Positions 46,096-56,536 of a stretch of DNA of 64,000 nucleotides are shown here, piece by piece. The stretch is from an uncultured Clostridia bacterium (GTDB lineage Bacteria > Bacillota > Clostridia > Oscillospirales > Acutalibacteraceae). Below the pieces are notes generated by a model. The model made no database searches. It was not told the origin of the DNA and saw only the letters and a list, made by a program, of their open reading frames with translations. The translations under genes were made by a program, and so were the position numbers. Position 1 is the first letter of the stretch. Every line of letters starts with the position of its first letter. The stretch covers positions 1 through 64,000 of the forward strand of contig CAMVTS010000003.1 in NCBI GenBank assembly GCA_947170465.1, in the 5' to 3' direction.

Positions 46096-47046
46096 TTAAT
46101 TCCGTTTACTGGTCTTGAAAAAGAACAGATAAAGATCCAGATATAGTCCCTTTCTGCGGGGATAGCAGTCGGCATACCGCCGCCACAGGCACAGCCAGAT
46201 AAAGGGATTGTGGCCGGTGAGCAGCCTACGGCGCAGCGCGAGCGATTCACCGAAGCGGTCAATCGTTCGCAGCACCTCTTCCCCGGCGTTCCGGCTCACC
46301 GCGTAAGCGCGCAGCGAAGCGTTACATTCTGTCATCTCTCCGAGCTGACGGATACGCCAGTCACGCGTTCTGACTTTGATATTGGTCGCGTTGCCGCTAT
46401 GCATACGGCGGTGTGTGGTGACAATGTGTATCACGCCGCAGCCGCGTGTAACGCATGCCATTTTCCATACAAACTCGTCATGTCCCCAACCTGTGCGCCA
46501 GTACGAAATAATATCGTCATAAAACTGCCGGCGTATACACATCGTACAGCCGGAACGTCCGACATGAAAGGCGTCGGCGGTGCCAAATATCTCCAGCTCG
46601 CCGTTGTTTTTCATTTTTTCAAGATACGCCCTGTCGAGCTCGGCGGCGCCCTTTTCTACTGTAAATGGCGCCAAATCCGAAGAAAGCACCTGAAGCTCCG
46701 GGTGCTCGCGCAGCACATCCATCATGCGCTCAATTTTGTCAGGCTCCCAGATATCGTCCTGGTCGCTGAAAAAAATGACGCTGCCGGTGGTTTCCCCGCA
46801 GGTGTCCAAAAAGTTTTTGGCATAACCCTTGTTCTCCCTGTTACGAATCACCTTCCACGTCTCCAGACGGTGGGAAGCGATATATGCCTCAATCACCGCC
46901 ACGCCGTTGTCGGTGGAACCGTCATCTGCCACAACAACCTCAATTTCACCATAGCTCTGACAACGCAGTGAATCAAGCTGCTCTGTGATGAAACGCTCTC
47001 CGTTATACAGACAAAGTACCACGGAAACCGTGTTATCCTTGTTCAT
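46096..47046 (-). CDS. Glycosyltransferase family 2
   Basis: VSVVLCLYNGERFITEQLDSLRCQ...ADDGSTDNG. Confidence 0.92.
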   Translation of the reverse strand: MNKDNTVSVVLCLYNGERFITEQLDSLRCQSYGEIEVVVADDGSTDNGVAVIEAYIASHRLETWKVIRNRENKGYAKNFLDTCGETTGSVIFFSDQDDIWEPDKIERMMDVLREHPELQVLSSDLAPFTVEKGAAELDRAYLEKMKNNGELEIFGTADAFHVGRSGCTMCIRRQFYDDIISYWRTGWGHDEFVWKMACVTRGCGVIHIVTTHRRMHSGNATNIKVRTRDWRIRQLGEMTECNASLRAYAVSRNAGEEVLRTIDRFGESLALRRRLLTGHNPFIWLCLWRRYADCYPRRKGLYLDLYLFFFKTSKRN

Positions 47047-48251
47047 TGTCTCTCCTCTTTTGCCGGTGAAGGGTTTATATTTTTGCTCTTTACCAGCCGC
47101 TCAAACAGCCGGCTGTGCTCGTCGGCAACACGTTTGATATTATATTGCTCACGCGCGTCGCGCTCCGCCTGTGCTTTCAGGCGCTCACGCAAATTGCTGT
47201 CGCCAAGCAGGCGCAGCACTGCCTTCGCCGCCGCTTCGGGATTGTCAGGCGGCACGAGCAAGCCGTTGTGCCCGTCGCGGATAATCGTCGGAATTGCGTC
47301 CACCTTCGTCGCGACCACCGGCTTTTGCAGCAGCATGTATTCCGGCAGCACCAAGCCAAAGCCCTCCCACCGGCTGAGCAGCACGGCGACGTCGAACAAA
47401 TCGGCATAGCGCAGCGGCTCTGTTGTCCATTCGGTGATATGAACGCAAGCCTGCATACGGTTCTTCGCTATCCAGCCTTGCAGCTCCGAAATCATCTCGC
47501 CGCCGCCGACGAGGATAAAATGCGCGTCCGGACGCTGTTCGTGCACGCGCTTTGCCATTTTCAAAAACACGTCCGGCGCCTTCTGCCCGGAAAGCCTGCC
47601 GACCATGCCGATGACCGGCACTTTCTCCGGTATACCCAGCTGCGCGCGCGTGAAGGCAGCCGGACGGCTGTCAATCTTCGCAATGTCCACGCCGTTGACT
47701 ATCACGCTGAGCTTGCTGTCGCGGCAGATACGCGCGGCCAGGGCAGATTGGCGCTCCGCCTCGGAAACGCAAATAATCCTGTCGCACAACGGCGCGGTCA
47801 TGCGCTCGACAGCACGGTACAGCCGCTGTTTTTTTGCCGAACAGTGCATATTGAACGCCCAACCGTGGGGGTTGTACAGGCAGATATTGCGCACGCCTAC
47901 ATTTGCCATGCGCATAATTGCGCCCGCTTTGCTGGAATGGGCATAGACGATATCCGGACGATACTGCCGGATAAGCTTACGGACAGTCCGCGCCGCCTTC
48001 GCGTCCTTTCTGCCGACCTCGCGCTGCATTGGCACTACTTCGCAGTGACTGACAATGCCGTCAAAGCGCGACGGCGTAAAATCCTGCGAGCATACCAGAA
48101 TGTTATCAAACCGGTCGCGATTCATATATTTCAAAAGGCTCACCAGATATTGCTCCACGCCGCCGGCGGACTGGGCAACGTGCATTACCCGGATTTTTTG
48201 CTGATTCAAGGCACTGACCTCCGCAGACTCAGAATGTAAACGCTTCCTCAA
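47043..48251 (-). CDS. Glycosyltransferase family 4
   Basis: VPVIGMVGRLSGQKAPDVFLKMAK; SRWEGFGLVLPEYM. Confidence 0.9.
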   Translation of the reverse strand: MRKRLHSESAEVSALNQQKIRVMHVAQSAGGVEQYLVSLLKYMNRDRFDNILVCSQDFTPSRFDGIVSHCEVVPMQREVGRKDAKAARTVRKLIRQYRPDIVYAHSSKAGAIMRMANVGVRNICLYNPHGWAFNMHCSAKKQRLYRAVERMTAPLCDRIICVSEAERQSALAARICRDSKLSVIVNGVDIAKIDSRPAAFTRAQLGIPEKVPVIGMVGRLSGQKAPDVFLKMAKRVHEQRPDAHFILVGGGEMISELQGWIAKNRMQACVHITEWTTEPLRYADLFDVAVLLSRWEGFGLVLPEYMLLQKPVVATKVDAIPTIIRDGHNGLLVPPDNPEAAAKAVLRLLGDSNLRERLKAQAERDAREQYNIKRVADEHSRLFERLVKSKNINPSPAKEERQ

Positions 48252-48816
48252 GCGACGGCTGCGCCAAATCCTTTGCGCTCAGGTTCAGGGGAGTGCCGTC
48301 TATCATCTGATAGGAACCGCTTCCGTTTCTGACGACCTCCGGCCATTCGATGCTGACCGCCGGGTCGTTCCACATCAGTCCGCCCTCGTCCTCCGGATGA
48401 TAGAAGTCATCGCACTTATAGACGAACTCCGCTTCCTCCGAGAGCACCAGAAATCCGTGGGCAAAGCCCTTGGGAATGAAAAACTGTCTTTTATTTGCCG
48501 CTGACAAGAGCGCGCCGACGTACTTGCCGAAGGTTGGGCTGTCCTTACGCAAATCAACGGCGACGTCATAGACCTCGCCGGAAATCACGCGGACAAGCTT
48601 TGCCTGCGGAAAATTCTTCTGAAAATGGAGACCGCGCAGCACGCCTCTGGTCGATTTGGACTGGTTGTCCTGGATAAACTTGGCGGTAATGCCGCCGGCG
48701 GCGAACTTTTCCTCCTGATAGGTCTCCATAAAATAGCCGCGGTTGTCGCCGAACGCCATGGTTTCGACAATCACCACACCCTCAATGCCTGTTTTGATAA
48801 AATTAAAATTACCCAA
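48229..48816 (-). CDS. rfbC: dTDP-4-dehydrorhamnose 3,5-epimerase
   Basis: FIQDNQSKSTRGVLRGLHFQ. Confidence 0.95.
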   Translation of the reverse strand: MGNFNFIKTGIEGVVIVETMAFGDNRGYFMETYQEEKFAAGGITAKFIQDNQSKSTRGVLRGLHFQKNFPQAKLVRVISGEVYDVAVDLRKDSPTFGKYVGALLSAANKRQFFIPKGFAHGFLVLSEEAEFVYKCDDFYHPEDEGGLMWNDPAVSIEWPEVVRNGSGSYQMIDGTPLNLSAKDLAQPSLEEAFTF

Positions 48817-49699
48817 TTCTCTCTAACTCCGTTAAATATCGCTTCACCGCGTCCCTCCAGTCGGGCAGCGGTGTAAATCCCATTTCTGTCAGTTTGCTCT
48901 TGTCCAGCCGGCTGTTGAACGGACGCGCCGCCTTGCTCAGACCGTACTCGGCGGTGGTAACCGGGAGCACCTGCGTCGTCATGCCTGCCTGACGGTAAAA
49001 TTCGCGGCAGAAGTCGTACCAGCTGATATAACCGCCTTCGTTGGTGGCATGATAGCAGCCGTACTTCTCCGTTTCTATCATATCCGCCAGCAGACGCGCC
49101 AAATCAAAGGTATAAGTCGGCGTGCCAATCTGGTCGCAGACCACCCTGACGGTATCGTACTTTTTGCCAACGCTGAGCATGGTTTTGATGAAGTTCTTGC
49201 CGTTGAGACCGAACACCCACGCGATACGGACGATAAAGTAGTTGTCAAGCGCGGCGGCAACCGCCTGTTCGCCCCAGAGCTTCGTCTGACCGTAATAATT
49301 CAGGGGTGCAAAGTCCCGGCAGTCCGGCTTCCAGGGTTCTTCTCCCTGTCCGTTAAACACATAGTCGGTGCTGATATACATCATCTTGCAGCCAATCTCC
49401 CGGCAGGCTTCGGCAAGATTTTTCGTGCCGGTCACATTGACGGCACAGACCTTTTCTTTATTTTCCGCGTCCTCGGCGGCGTCGACCGCCGTCCACGCGG
49501 CACAGTGAATCACCGCATCGGGCGAAATCTCCTGCAGGATTCGTCCGACAGCGGCTTCATCGGTAATATCCAATTGTACGTCTTGTACGTCGGCGCTTCC
49601 GGCAATATCCGCGCCGATTGCTTCATGTCCGCGTCGCCTCAGCTCGTACATCACATCATAGCCGAGCTGACCGCCGACGCCGGTAACAAATATCTTCAT
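48809..49699 (-). CDS. rfbD: dTDP-4-dehydrorhamnose reductase
   Basis: MKIFVTGVGGQLGYDVMYEL; YISTDYVFNGQ. Confidence 0.95.
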   Translation of the reverse strand: MKIFVTGVGGQLGYDVMYELRRRGHEAIGADIAGSADVQDVQLDITDEAAVGRILQEISPDAVIHCAAWTAVDAAEDAENKEKVCAVNVTGTKNLAEACREIGCKMMYISTDYVFNGQGEEPWKPDCRDFAPLNYYGQTKLWGEQAVAAALDNYFIVRIAWVFGLNGKNFIKTMLSVGKKYDTVRVVCDQIGTPTYTFDLARLLADMIETEKYGCYHATNEGGYISWYDFCREFYRQAGMTTQVLPVTTAEYGLSKAARPFNSRLDKSKLTEMGFTPLPDWRDAVKRYLTELERIG

Positions 49700-50718
49700 T
49701 ATCGGTTACCGTACATTTTCTCGTAGTAATTCTGGTACTCGCCGCTGATGATTTCTTCCCACCAGTCCTTGTTGTCGAGATACCACTGAATGGTCTTTTT
49801 GATACCGTCCTCAAACTTGGTTTCGGGCAGCCAGCCTAATTCGTTGTGAATCTTGGTCGGGTCGATCGCGTAGCGCAGATCGTGACCCTTTCTGTCGGTA
49901 ACGTAGGTAATCAGACTCTCGGGCTTATGAAGCTCCTTGCAGATGAGCTTGACGATGTCGATATTCGCCATCTCGTTATGGCCGCCGACGTTGTAGACCT
50001 CGCCGACTCTGCCCTTGTGGATAATCAAGTCAATCGCCTTGCAGTGATCCTCGACATACAGCCAGTCGCGGACGTTCTCGCCCTTGCCGTAGACCGGCAG
50101 CGGCTTGTCGGCAAGCGCGTTGGCAATCATCAGCGGAATCAGCTTCTCAGGAAAGTGATAGGGGCCGTAGTTGTTGGAGCAGCGGCTGATGGTGACGGGC
50201 AGACCGTAGGTTCTGTGATAAGCCAGCACGAGCAAATCCGCGCCTGCCTTCGAGGAGGAATACGGGCTGCTGGTGTGAATCGGGGTTTCCTCGGTGAAGA
50301 AGAGGTCGGGTCTGTCAAGCGGCAAATCACCGTAAACCTCGTCGGTGGAAACCTGGTGATAGCGCTGAATACCGTACTTGCGGCAGGCGTCCATCAATAC
50401 CTGGGTGCCGAGAATGTTGGTAGTGAGGAAGATTTCGGGGTTCTCGATAGAGCGGTCAACATGGCTTTCCGCGGCGAAGTTGACGACAATATCGGGATGC
50501 TCCTCCTCAAAGAGCTTGTATACCGCCTCTCTGTCGGTAATGCTCTCCTTGACAAAGCGGAAATTCGGGTTGTCCATCACGGGAGCCAGGGTGGAGAGAT
50601 TGCCGGCGTAGGTCAGGCAATCCAGGCAGATAATCCGGTAGTCCGGATATTTGCCGAGCATGTGAAAGACGAAGTTGGAGCCGATAAAGCCGGCGCCGCC
50701 TGTAACGATAATAGTCAT
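49699..50718 (-). CDS. rfbB: dTDP-glucose 4,6-dehydratase
   Basis: MTIIVTGGAGFIGSNFVFHML; STDEVYGDL; start trimmed. Confidence 0.96.
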   Translation of the reverse strand: MTIIVTGGAGFIGSNFVFHMLGKYPDYRIICLDCLTYAGNLSTLAPVMDNPNFRFVKESITDREAVYKLFEEEHPDIVVNFAAESHVDRSIENPEIFLTTNILGTQVLMDACRKYGIQRYHQVSTDEVYGDLPLDRPDLFFTEETPIHTSSPYSSSKAGADLLVLAYHRTYGLPVTISRCSNNYGPYHFPEKLIPLMIANALADKPLPVYGKGENVRDWLYVEDHCKAIDLIIHKGRVGEVYNVGGHNEMANIDIVKLICKELHKPESLITYVTDRKGHDLRYAIDPTKIHNELGWLPETKFEDGIKKTIQWYLDNKDWWEEIISGEYQNYYEKMYGNR

Positions 50719-50728
50719 AGTGTTCTCC

Positions 50729-51619
50729 TTACGCGTCGATATATTTTCCGTCCAGCACGTCCTTGAGATACTGACCGTACTGGTTCTTTTTGAGCTCCTC
50801 ATACACGGCGAGGACGTCCTCCCTGGAAATCCAGCCGTTGAGGTAGGCGATTTCCTCCAGGCAGGCTATCTTGCGGTGCTGGTGATCCTCCATGGTCTTG
50901 ACGTAGTTGGTCGCGTCGACCAGGCTCTCGTGGGTGCCGGTATCAAGCCATGTGAAGCCCTGACCGAGCAGCTCCACGTTGAGGGCGTTATTCTCGAGGT
51001 AAATGCGGTTGAGGTCGGTGATTTCCAGCTCTCCTCTGGCGGAGGGCATGAGGTTTTTGGCATAGTCCACGACCTTGTTGTCGTAGAAGTATAAGCCCGT
51101 CACGCAGTAGTTGGACTTCGGCTTTTCGGGCTTTTCCTCGATGGAGACAGCCTTGCCGTCCTTGTCAAACTCCACAATGCCGAAGCGCTCCGGATCGTCG
51201 ACATAGTAGCCGAATACCGTGGCGCCCTCGCCGCTTGTCGCGTTTTCAACCGCGGCTTTCAGGCGCTTTTTGAGACCGTGTCCGGCAAAAATGTTGTCGC
51301 CGAGCACCATGGCAACGCAGTCGCCGCCGATGAAATCCGCGCCGATGATGAACGCCTGCGCCAGTCCGTCGGGAGAGGGCTGAACGGCATAGGTCAGGTG
51401 CAGACCAAACTGATGACCGTCGCCGAGCAGCTCCTCAAAGCGCGGCGTATCCTGCGGCGTGGAGATAATCAGAATCTCGCGGATACCGGCGCTCATGAGC
51501 ACCGACATGGGATAGTAAATCATCGGCTTGTCATAAACCGGCAGCAGTTGCTTGGAAGTCACCTTTGTCAGCGGATACAGGCGCGTGCCGGAGCCGCCTG
51601 CGAGAATAATACCTTTCAT
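50729..51619 (-). CDS. rfbA: Glucose-1-phosphate thymidylyltransferase
   Basis: [37 protein letters not shown]. Confidence 0.97.
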   Translation of the reverse strand: MKGIILAGGSGTRLYPLTKVTSKQLLPVYDKPMIYYPMSVLMSAGIREILIISTPQDTPRFEELLGDGHQFGLHLTYAVQPSPDGLAQAFIIGADFIGGDCVAMVLGDNIFAGHGLKKRLKAAVENATSGEGATVFGYYVDDPERFGIVEFDKDGKAVSIEEKPEKPKSNYCVTGLYFYDNKVVDYAKNLMPSARGELEITDLNRIYLENNALNVELLGQGFTWLDTGTHESLVDATNYVKTMEDHQHRKIACLEEIAYLNGWISREDVLAVYEELKKNQYGQYLKDVLDGKYIDA

Positions 51620-51815
51620 ATTATCAAATCCTCATTGATGTCAAAATTACGGTAAATACCGCATGATATGATTTGTCATTCTATATCATACACTATTTTT
51701 TGCGTGATTGCAAGTATAGCGGCAATTTTTCATGCGGCATTGCGGTGAATCGCCGCTCATACAAAACAAATGCAGGGTTTGGTCAAGACCAAACCCTACT
51801 GAAAGAATATCAAAA

Positions 51816-52481
51816 TTAATACGCGCCGTCTCCCCTGATGACAGCCGGAATGGTCTTTAACAGAATTTTCAAATCCGTCAGAATACCGCGTTCGCGGATA
51901 TAGCGTTCATCAAGCGCCAGCATGCCGTCAAAGTCAATCTTGCTTCGTCCGCTGATTTGCCAGTAGCAGGTCAGTCCGCCGATAATGGAAAGCCGCTGCA
52001 TTGCCTTCGGGGAATAATTTGCCACTTCGCGGGGAAGCGGTGAACGCGGTCCGACAAAGCTGATGTCACCCTTGAAAATATTGAATAGCTGCGGCAGCTC
52101 ATCCAGGCTGGTGCGCCTGAGGAATCTGCCGACCCGCGTAATCCGGGGATCGTCTTTAATCTTGAACAGATTGCCGCTCTGTTCATTTAATTTTTCTAAA
52201 TCCTTTATCAGGGATTCGGCGTCTGTTTGCATACTCCGGAACTTATAGAACCGGAATTTTCTGCCAAAACGTCCGACTCTGTCGTTCACGTAAAACACAG
52301 GACCGCCGTCATCCACTTTAATCGCAATCGCTATCGCCAGAAATACCCAGAAAAAGAGGACAAGAAACAGCAGCGATACAACGAGGTCAAACACACGCTT
52401 GACAAAGCTATAGACGCGTTTTTCCTCATACCGGTACTCTACGCCGTCTACAGTCCTTGTAGTCACAAAATCCCTCCGCAT
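51816..52481 (-). CDS. Initiating sugar transferase (undecaprenyl-phosphate phosphosugar transferase)
   Basis: KVDDGGPVFYVNDRVGRFGRKFRFYKFRSM...RRTSLDELPQLFNIFKGDISFVGPR. Confidence 0.95.
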   Translation of the reverse strand: MRRDFVTTRTVDGVEYRYEEKRVYSFVKRVFDLVVSLLFLVLFFWVFLAIAIAIKVDDGGPVFYVNDRVGRFGRKFRFYKFRSMQTDAESLIKDLEKLNEQSGNLFKIKDDPRITRVGRFLRRTSLDELPQLFNIFKGDISFVGPRSPLPREVANYSPKAMQRLSIIGGLTCYWQISGRSKIDFDGMLALDERYIRERGILTDLKILLKTIPAVIRGDGAY

Positions 52482-52500
52482 CTCATACTACAGAAGCTGT

Positions 52501-53250
52501 TTAATAATAGCCGTAACCGTATTTGTAATCGTATTTATAGTAATACTTCCTGCCGAATTTTCTGGTGTGGGTGGTATCGATACTGTTGATGATGGTGCCG
52601 AGAATCTTACCACCGTTGCGGTTGATAATACCAATAATCTTTTTGAGGTCAGGATAAGTGGTAACGTCATTTTTAATGACGATAACAACGCCGTCGGCGC
52701 TCTTGATAATCGGAATCGAGTCGATGACAACGCCGATAGGCGGCGTGTCAAAGATGATGAAATCAAAATCGTTTTCAACGCTCTTGATGAAGTCCTTCAT
52801 GCTGCCGCTCGCCATCAGCTCCGACGGGTTGGGCGGAATAGCGCCGTAGGTAACCGCCTTGAGGTTGTCAACCTTGGTAGAGCGGATAATCTCCTCCTGC
52901 GTCACCTCACCGTTGAGGAAGTTGGTCAGACCGGGAGCCGCGTCGATATTGAGCGCGTTGTGAAGCTGCGGACGGCGCAGGTCGCAGTCGATAATCAGCA
53001 CGCGGGTATTGACCTGCTGCGCCAGCGCGATGGCAACGTTGACCGAGGTAACGGTCTTGCCCTCGCCCTTGCTGCTGCTGGTGAACACAATCTTCTTGCA
53101 GCCCTTCTTAATGATGGAGTAGACGATGTTGGCGCGCGCCGTTTTATAGGATTCGCGAATCTGGAACGCGATGGTTTCAAGATCTATCGGGTTCTCCGGT
53201 CTTTTCTCTCTTGGTTTTTGGGTTCTTTTAGCCATAATATCTGCCTTCAC
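52501..53250 (-). CDS. CpsD/CapB family tyrosine-protein kinase (BY-kinase)
   Basis: Walker A TSSSKGEGKTVTSVNVA; tyrosine-rich tail YYYKYDYKYGYGYY. Confidence 0.93.
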   Translation of the reverse strand: MKADIMAKRTQKPREKRPENPIDLETIAFQIRESYKTARANIVYSIIKKGCKKIVFTSSSKGEGKTVTSVNVAIALAQQVNTRVLIIDCDLRRPQLHNALNIDAAPGLTNFLNGEVTQEEIIRSTKVDNLKAVTYGAIPPNPSELMASGSMKDFIKSVENDFDFIIFDTPPIGVVIDSIPIIKSADGVVIVIKNDVTTYPDLKKIIGIINRNGGKILGTIINSIDTTHTRKFGRKYYYKYDYKYGYGYY

Positions 53251-53252
53251 TT

Positions 53253-54023
53253 TCAGGATGACTTGCTTTCACTGCTTTTTTGCGCCGCGTTTTTCTGCGC
53301 GGTGCTCTTCTGACCGAGGTAACGGTCAAAGTTCGGAATCGCCGCCAGAATCGGTATTCCGTAAATCTCCGTCATTTCATCGTTGTAGCGGATGTTCTTA
53401 TCCATGAAATGGCGGACAAACGACACAATCAGCATCAGCACGACGCCAATCAGCGCAGCCAGAATGGCGGCACGGCCTGCCTGCGGATAAACCGGATTGA
53501 CCGGAAGCTCCGGCTCATCGGCAACCTTCAGTGTGGTATTGGCGTTGAGGTCTGAAATCACCTGAGGCGCCACGGTGCAATAGCATTGTGCAATCTCGAG
53601 CGCATCCTCCGGAGAACCGGCAGTCACATTGATGTCGAACACCTGCGTTTTTTCGTCGGTGGTGTAGGTAATCATTTTTTTGAGCGAATCCGGAGAGTAC
53701 TCGCCATTAAGCGCTGCTGACAGCCGCTTATAGCAGGTGGAGGTGTCGAGCAGACGGATATACGTATCTACCAGCTTGGTCGCGTAGTTCTGCATATTGA
53801 TCAGGCTGGCGATATTGTTGATGGTGTTCGGATCAATCGCGTCTATTTTTGTCTCAACGTAAACGGAAAAGGTCGTCGTATAACGCTTGGCGACAAAAAA
53901 TTTGTTATAGATAAACGCTGACGAGCCGAACACAACCGCAGCAATAAGGATAAAAATCAAATTCTTGCGAATAACCTCTACAATTAACTTTGCGGAAATA
54001 ATGACTTCATTTTTTTCTTCCAT
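53253..54023 (-). CDS. Chain-length/Wzz-CpsC family protein
   Basis: Two TM segments, Wzz-like; start trimmed to MEEKNEVIISAKLIVEVIRKN. Confidence 0.88.
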   Translation of the reverse strand: MEEKNEVIISAKLIVEVIRKNLIFILIAAVVFGSSAFIYNKFFVAKRYTTTFSVYVETKIDAIDPNTINNIASLINMQNYATKLVDTYIRLLDTSTCYKRLSAALNGEYSPDSLKKMITYTTDEKTQVFDINVTAGSPEDALEIAQCYCTVAPQVISDLNANTTLKVADEPELPVNPVYPQAGRAAILAALIGVVLMLIVSFVRHFMDKNIRYNDEMTEIYGIPILAAIPNFDRYLGQKSTAQKNAAQKSSESKSS

Positions 54024-54206
54024 CGAATCAACCTTTGCAAATGATAAAATAGCGCATAATAACGGATTATATGATTTATACCTTATTACTATACAACATT
54101 TTGACAGCGATTTCAAGATGTTTTTTGAATAAAAACCATTTTGTCAAAATTTGTCATGTCAAAACAAGGGCTTGACAAAACGTCAAGCCCTCTGTTTCTT
54201 TCTATT

Positions 54207-56297
54207 TTAAACGCTGAATAGCAAATCGGTGTAGGTTGGGAACGGCCAGTATTTGGTGGCGGTTTCGGTTTCCATGGAATCGCCGACAGCGCGCAGCTCC
54301 TGCATTTTAGCGAATACGTTCTCGCGGAAATACGCGGCGTGAGCGAGGTTGTCGCCGGCATAATCGTTCGCCTTGATCACGGCGTCCTCCAGCTCGGCGG
54401 TCTTGTTGACGAAGCAGACGAGCTTGTTGGAGAGACTCATAATCAGGTTTTCCTCCACAGAGGTCGGAATCGCCGCGGAAAGCGCTTTTTTGGCGAGCGC
54501 GGTGTCGGTCAGCTCGCGCACAAAGGCGGAGACTGCCGGGGTGATATCCTTGCGCGCCATGTCAATCATGGTGAGCGCCTCGATGTTAATCTGCTTGCAG
54601 TAGGTTTCCAGTTCAATTTCGCAGCGCGCGCGATACTCGGCTTCGGTGACGATGTTGTTCTTGACAAAGAGGTCAACGTTCTTCTGATCCATGAAGTGCG
54701 CGTAGGCTTCGGGAACGGATTTGAGGTTGAGGAGACCGCGCTTTTTGGCTTCCTCCACCCACTCGTCGGCGTAGTTGTCGCCGTTGAAGATAATCGCCTG
54801 GTGGTCGATGAAGGTCTTGCGGATCAGCTTTCTGACAGCGGTTTCGATATCCTCCGCGTCCTTGAGCGCCTCGTAGAACTGACCGAGCTCCTCGGCGACC
54901 ATGGTGTTGAGCATGTAGTTGGGACAGCCGATATTCAGCGCGGAGCCGAGGGCGCGAAACTCAAACTTGTTGCCGGTGAAGGCAAAGGGAGAGGTACGGT
55001 TGCGGTCAGAGGTGTCCTTCTTGAAATCCGCAAGCACGTCAACGCCGGTCTGCATGCGCTCCTTGCCGTGGCTGACGTATTCCTCGCCGTCGATGATGGA
55101 CTGCACCAGCTTGCCGAGATCGTCGCCGAGATACATGGAGATAATCGCCGGCGGCGCTTCGTTCGCACCTAAGCGGTGGTCGTTGCCGGCGGTCGCGACG
55201 GTGATGCGGAGCAAATCCTGGTACTCGTGCACCGCCTTGACGACAGCCGCGAGGAACAGCAGGAACTGGGTGTTTTCCTCGGGACGCTTGCCGGGGCTTA
55301 ACAGGTTTTCGCCGGTATTGGTGGAAAGCGACCAGTTGTTGTGCTTGCCGGAACCGTTCACGCCGGCAAAGGGCTTCTCGTGAAGCAGGCACACCAAGCC
55401 GTGGCGTTCGGCGGTTTTCTGCATGATTTCCATGGTCAGCTCGTTGTGGTCGGTCGCGATGTTGGAGGTGGTGAAAATCGGCGCGAGCTCATGCTGGGAG
55501 GGCGCTACCTCGTTGTGCTTGGTCTTGGCGAGAACACCGAGCTTCCACAGCTCCTCGTCCAGCTCCTTCATATAGGCGGCGACCCTGGTCTTGATAGAGC
55601 CGAAATAGTGGTCATCCAGCTCCTGACCCTTGGGCGCCTTCGCGCCGAACAGGGTTCTGCCGGTGAGCTTCAAATCCTCGCGCCGGTCATAGAGCGCCTT
55701 GTCAATGAGAAAGTACTCCTGCTCGGGGCCGACGGTGGTGATGACGCGCGTCACGTCGGTTTTGCCCAGCAGGTGGAGAATCCTGACCGCCTCGGCGCTC
55801 AGTCGCTCCATGGAACGGAGCAGGGGCGTCTTTTTGTCGAGCACCTCGCCGGTGTAGGAACAGAACGCGGTCGGAATATAGAGGGAGCCGTCTCTGACGA
55901 ACGCCGGAGAGGTCGGGTCCCAGGTGGTGTAACCTCTGGCTTCAAAGGTGGCGCGGATACCGCCTGACGGGAAGGAGGAAGCGTCCGGCTCGCCCTTGAT
56001 GAGCTCCTTGCCGGAGAATTCCATAATCACGCCGTCGCCGTTGGGCTGGATAAAGCTGTCGTGCTTCTCGGCGGTTACGCCGGTCATCGGCTGGAACCAG
56101 TGGGTGTAGTGGGTGCAGCCCATCTCAATCGCCCAGTCCTTCATGGCGCTCGCCACGACGTTCGCCACGCTAATATCCAGCGGCTCGCCGTCCTGAATGG
56201 TCTTTTTGAGCGCCTTGTAGGTGGATTTAGGCAGTCTCTCCTGCATTTTCTTGTCGTTGAACACCATGCAGCCGAACATTTCGGGTACCTTTGACAT
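54207..56297 (-). CDS. glnN: Glutamine synthetase type III
   Basis: 696 aa; GlnN architecture ([40 protein letters not shown]). Confidence 0.95.
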   Translation of the reverse strand: MSKVPEMFGCMVFNDKKMQERLPKSTYKALKKTIQDGEPLDISVANVVASAMKDWAIEMGCTHYTHWFQPMTGVTAEKHDSFIQPNGDGVIMEFSGKELIKGEPDASSFPSGGIRATFEARGYTTWDPTSPAFVRDGSLYIPTAFCSYTGEVLDKKTPLLRSMERLSAEAVRILHLLGKTDVTRVITTVGPEQEYFLIDKALYDRREDLKLTGRTLFGAKAPKGQELDDHYFGSIKTRVAAYMKELDEELWKLGVLAKTKHNEVAPSQHELAPIFTTSNIATDHNELTMEIMQKTAERHGLVCLLHEKPFAGVNGSGKHNNWSLSTNTGENLLSPGKRPEENTQFLLFLAAVVKAVHEYQDLLRITVATAGNDHRLGANEAPPAIISMYLGDDLGKLVQSIIDGEEYVSHGKERMQTGVDVLADFKKDTSDRNRTSPFAFTGNKFEFRALGSALNIGCPNYMLNTMVAEELGQFYEALKDAEDIETAVRKLIRKTFIDHQAIIFNGDNYADEWVEEAKKRGLLNLKSVPEAYAHFMDQKNVDLFVKNNIVTEAEYRARCEIELETYCKQINIEALTMIDMARKDITPAVSAFVRELTDTALAKKALSAAIPTSVEENLIMSLSNKLVCFVNKTAELEDAVIKANDYAGDNLAHAAYFRENVFAKMQELRAVGDSMETETATKYWPFPTYTDLLFSV

Positions 56298-56332
56298 AAT
56301 CTTTCTCTCCCGTGAATAAATTTTGTAAGGTC

Positions 56333-56368
56333 AAAAAAACGGCGCTGCAGGACAATTCCTACAGCGCC
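56333..56368 (-). terminator. Intrinsic terminator in the 5' leader of the glutamine synthetase gene
   Basis: Minus strand GGCGCTGTAGG-AATTGT-CCTGCAGCGCC followed by GTTTTTTT, between promoter and start codon. Confidence 0.65.
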
Positions 56369-56387
56369 TTTGCTGTTTACTGATAGC

Positions 56388-56416
56388 AGTATATGCTTTT
56401 TTTCGGGATTTGTCAA
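56388..56416 (-). promoter_or_regulatory. Sigma-70 type promoter of the glutamine synthetase gene
   Basis: TTGACA-17 nt-TATACT on the minus strand. Confidence 0.7.
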
Positions 56417-56536
56417 GCGCGTCGGCAAGTTTTCAGAATTCACGACAGATTCCCTCAAAAACCGCCTTGTATTTTATCTCTTATGATGGTAAAATAAAAT
56501 GGATATATCATAATCATTTACACAACAGGTGATATC

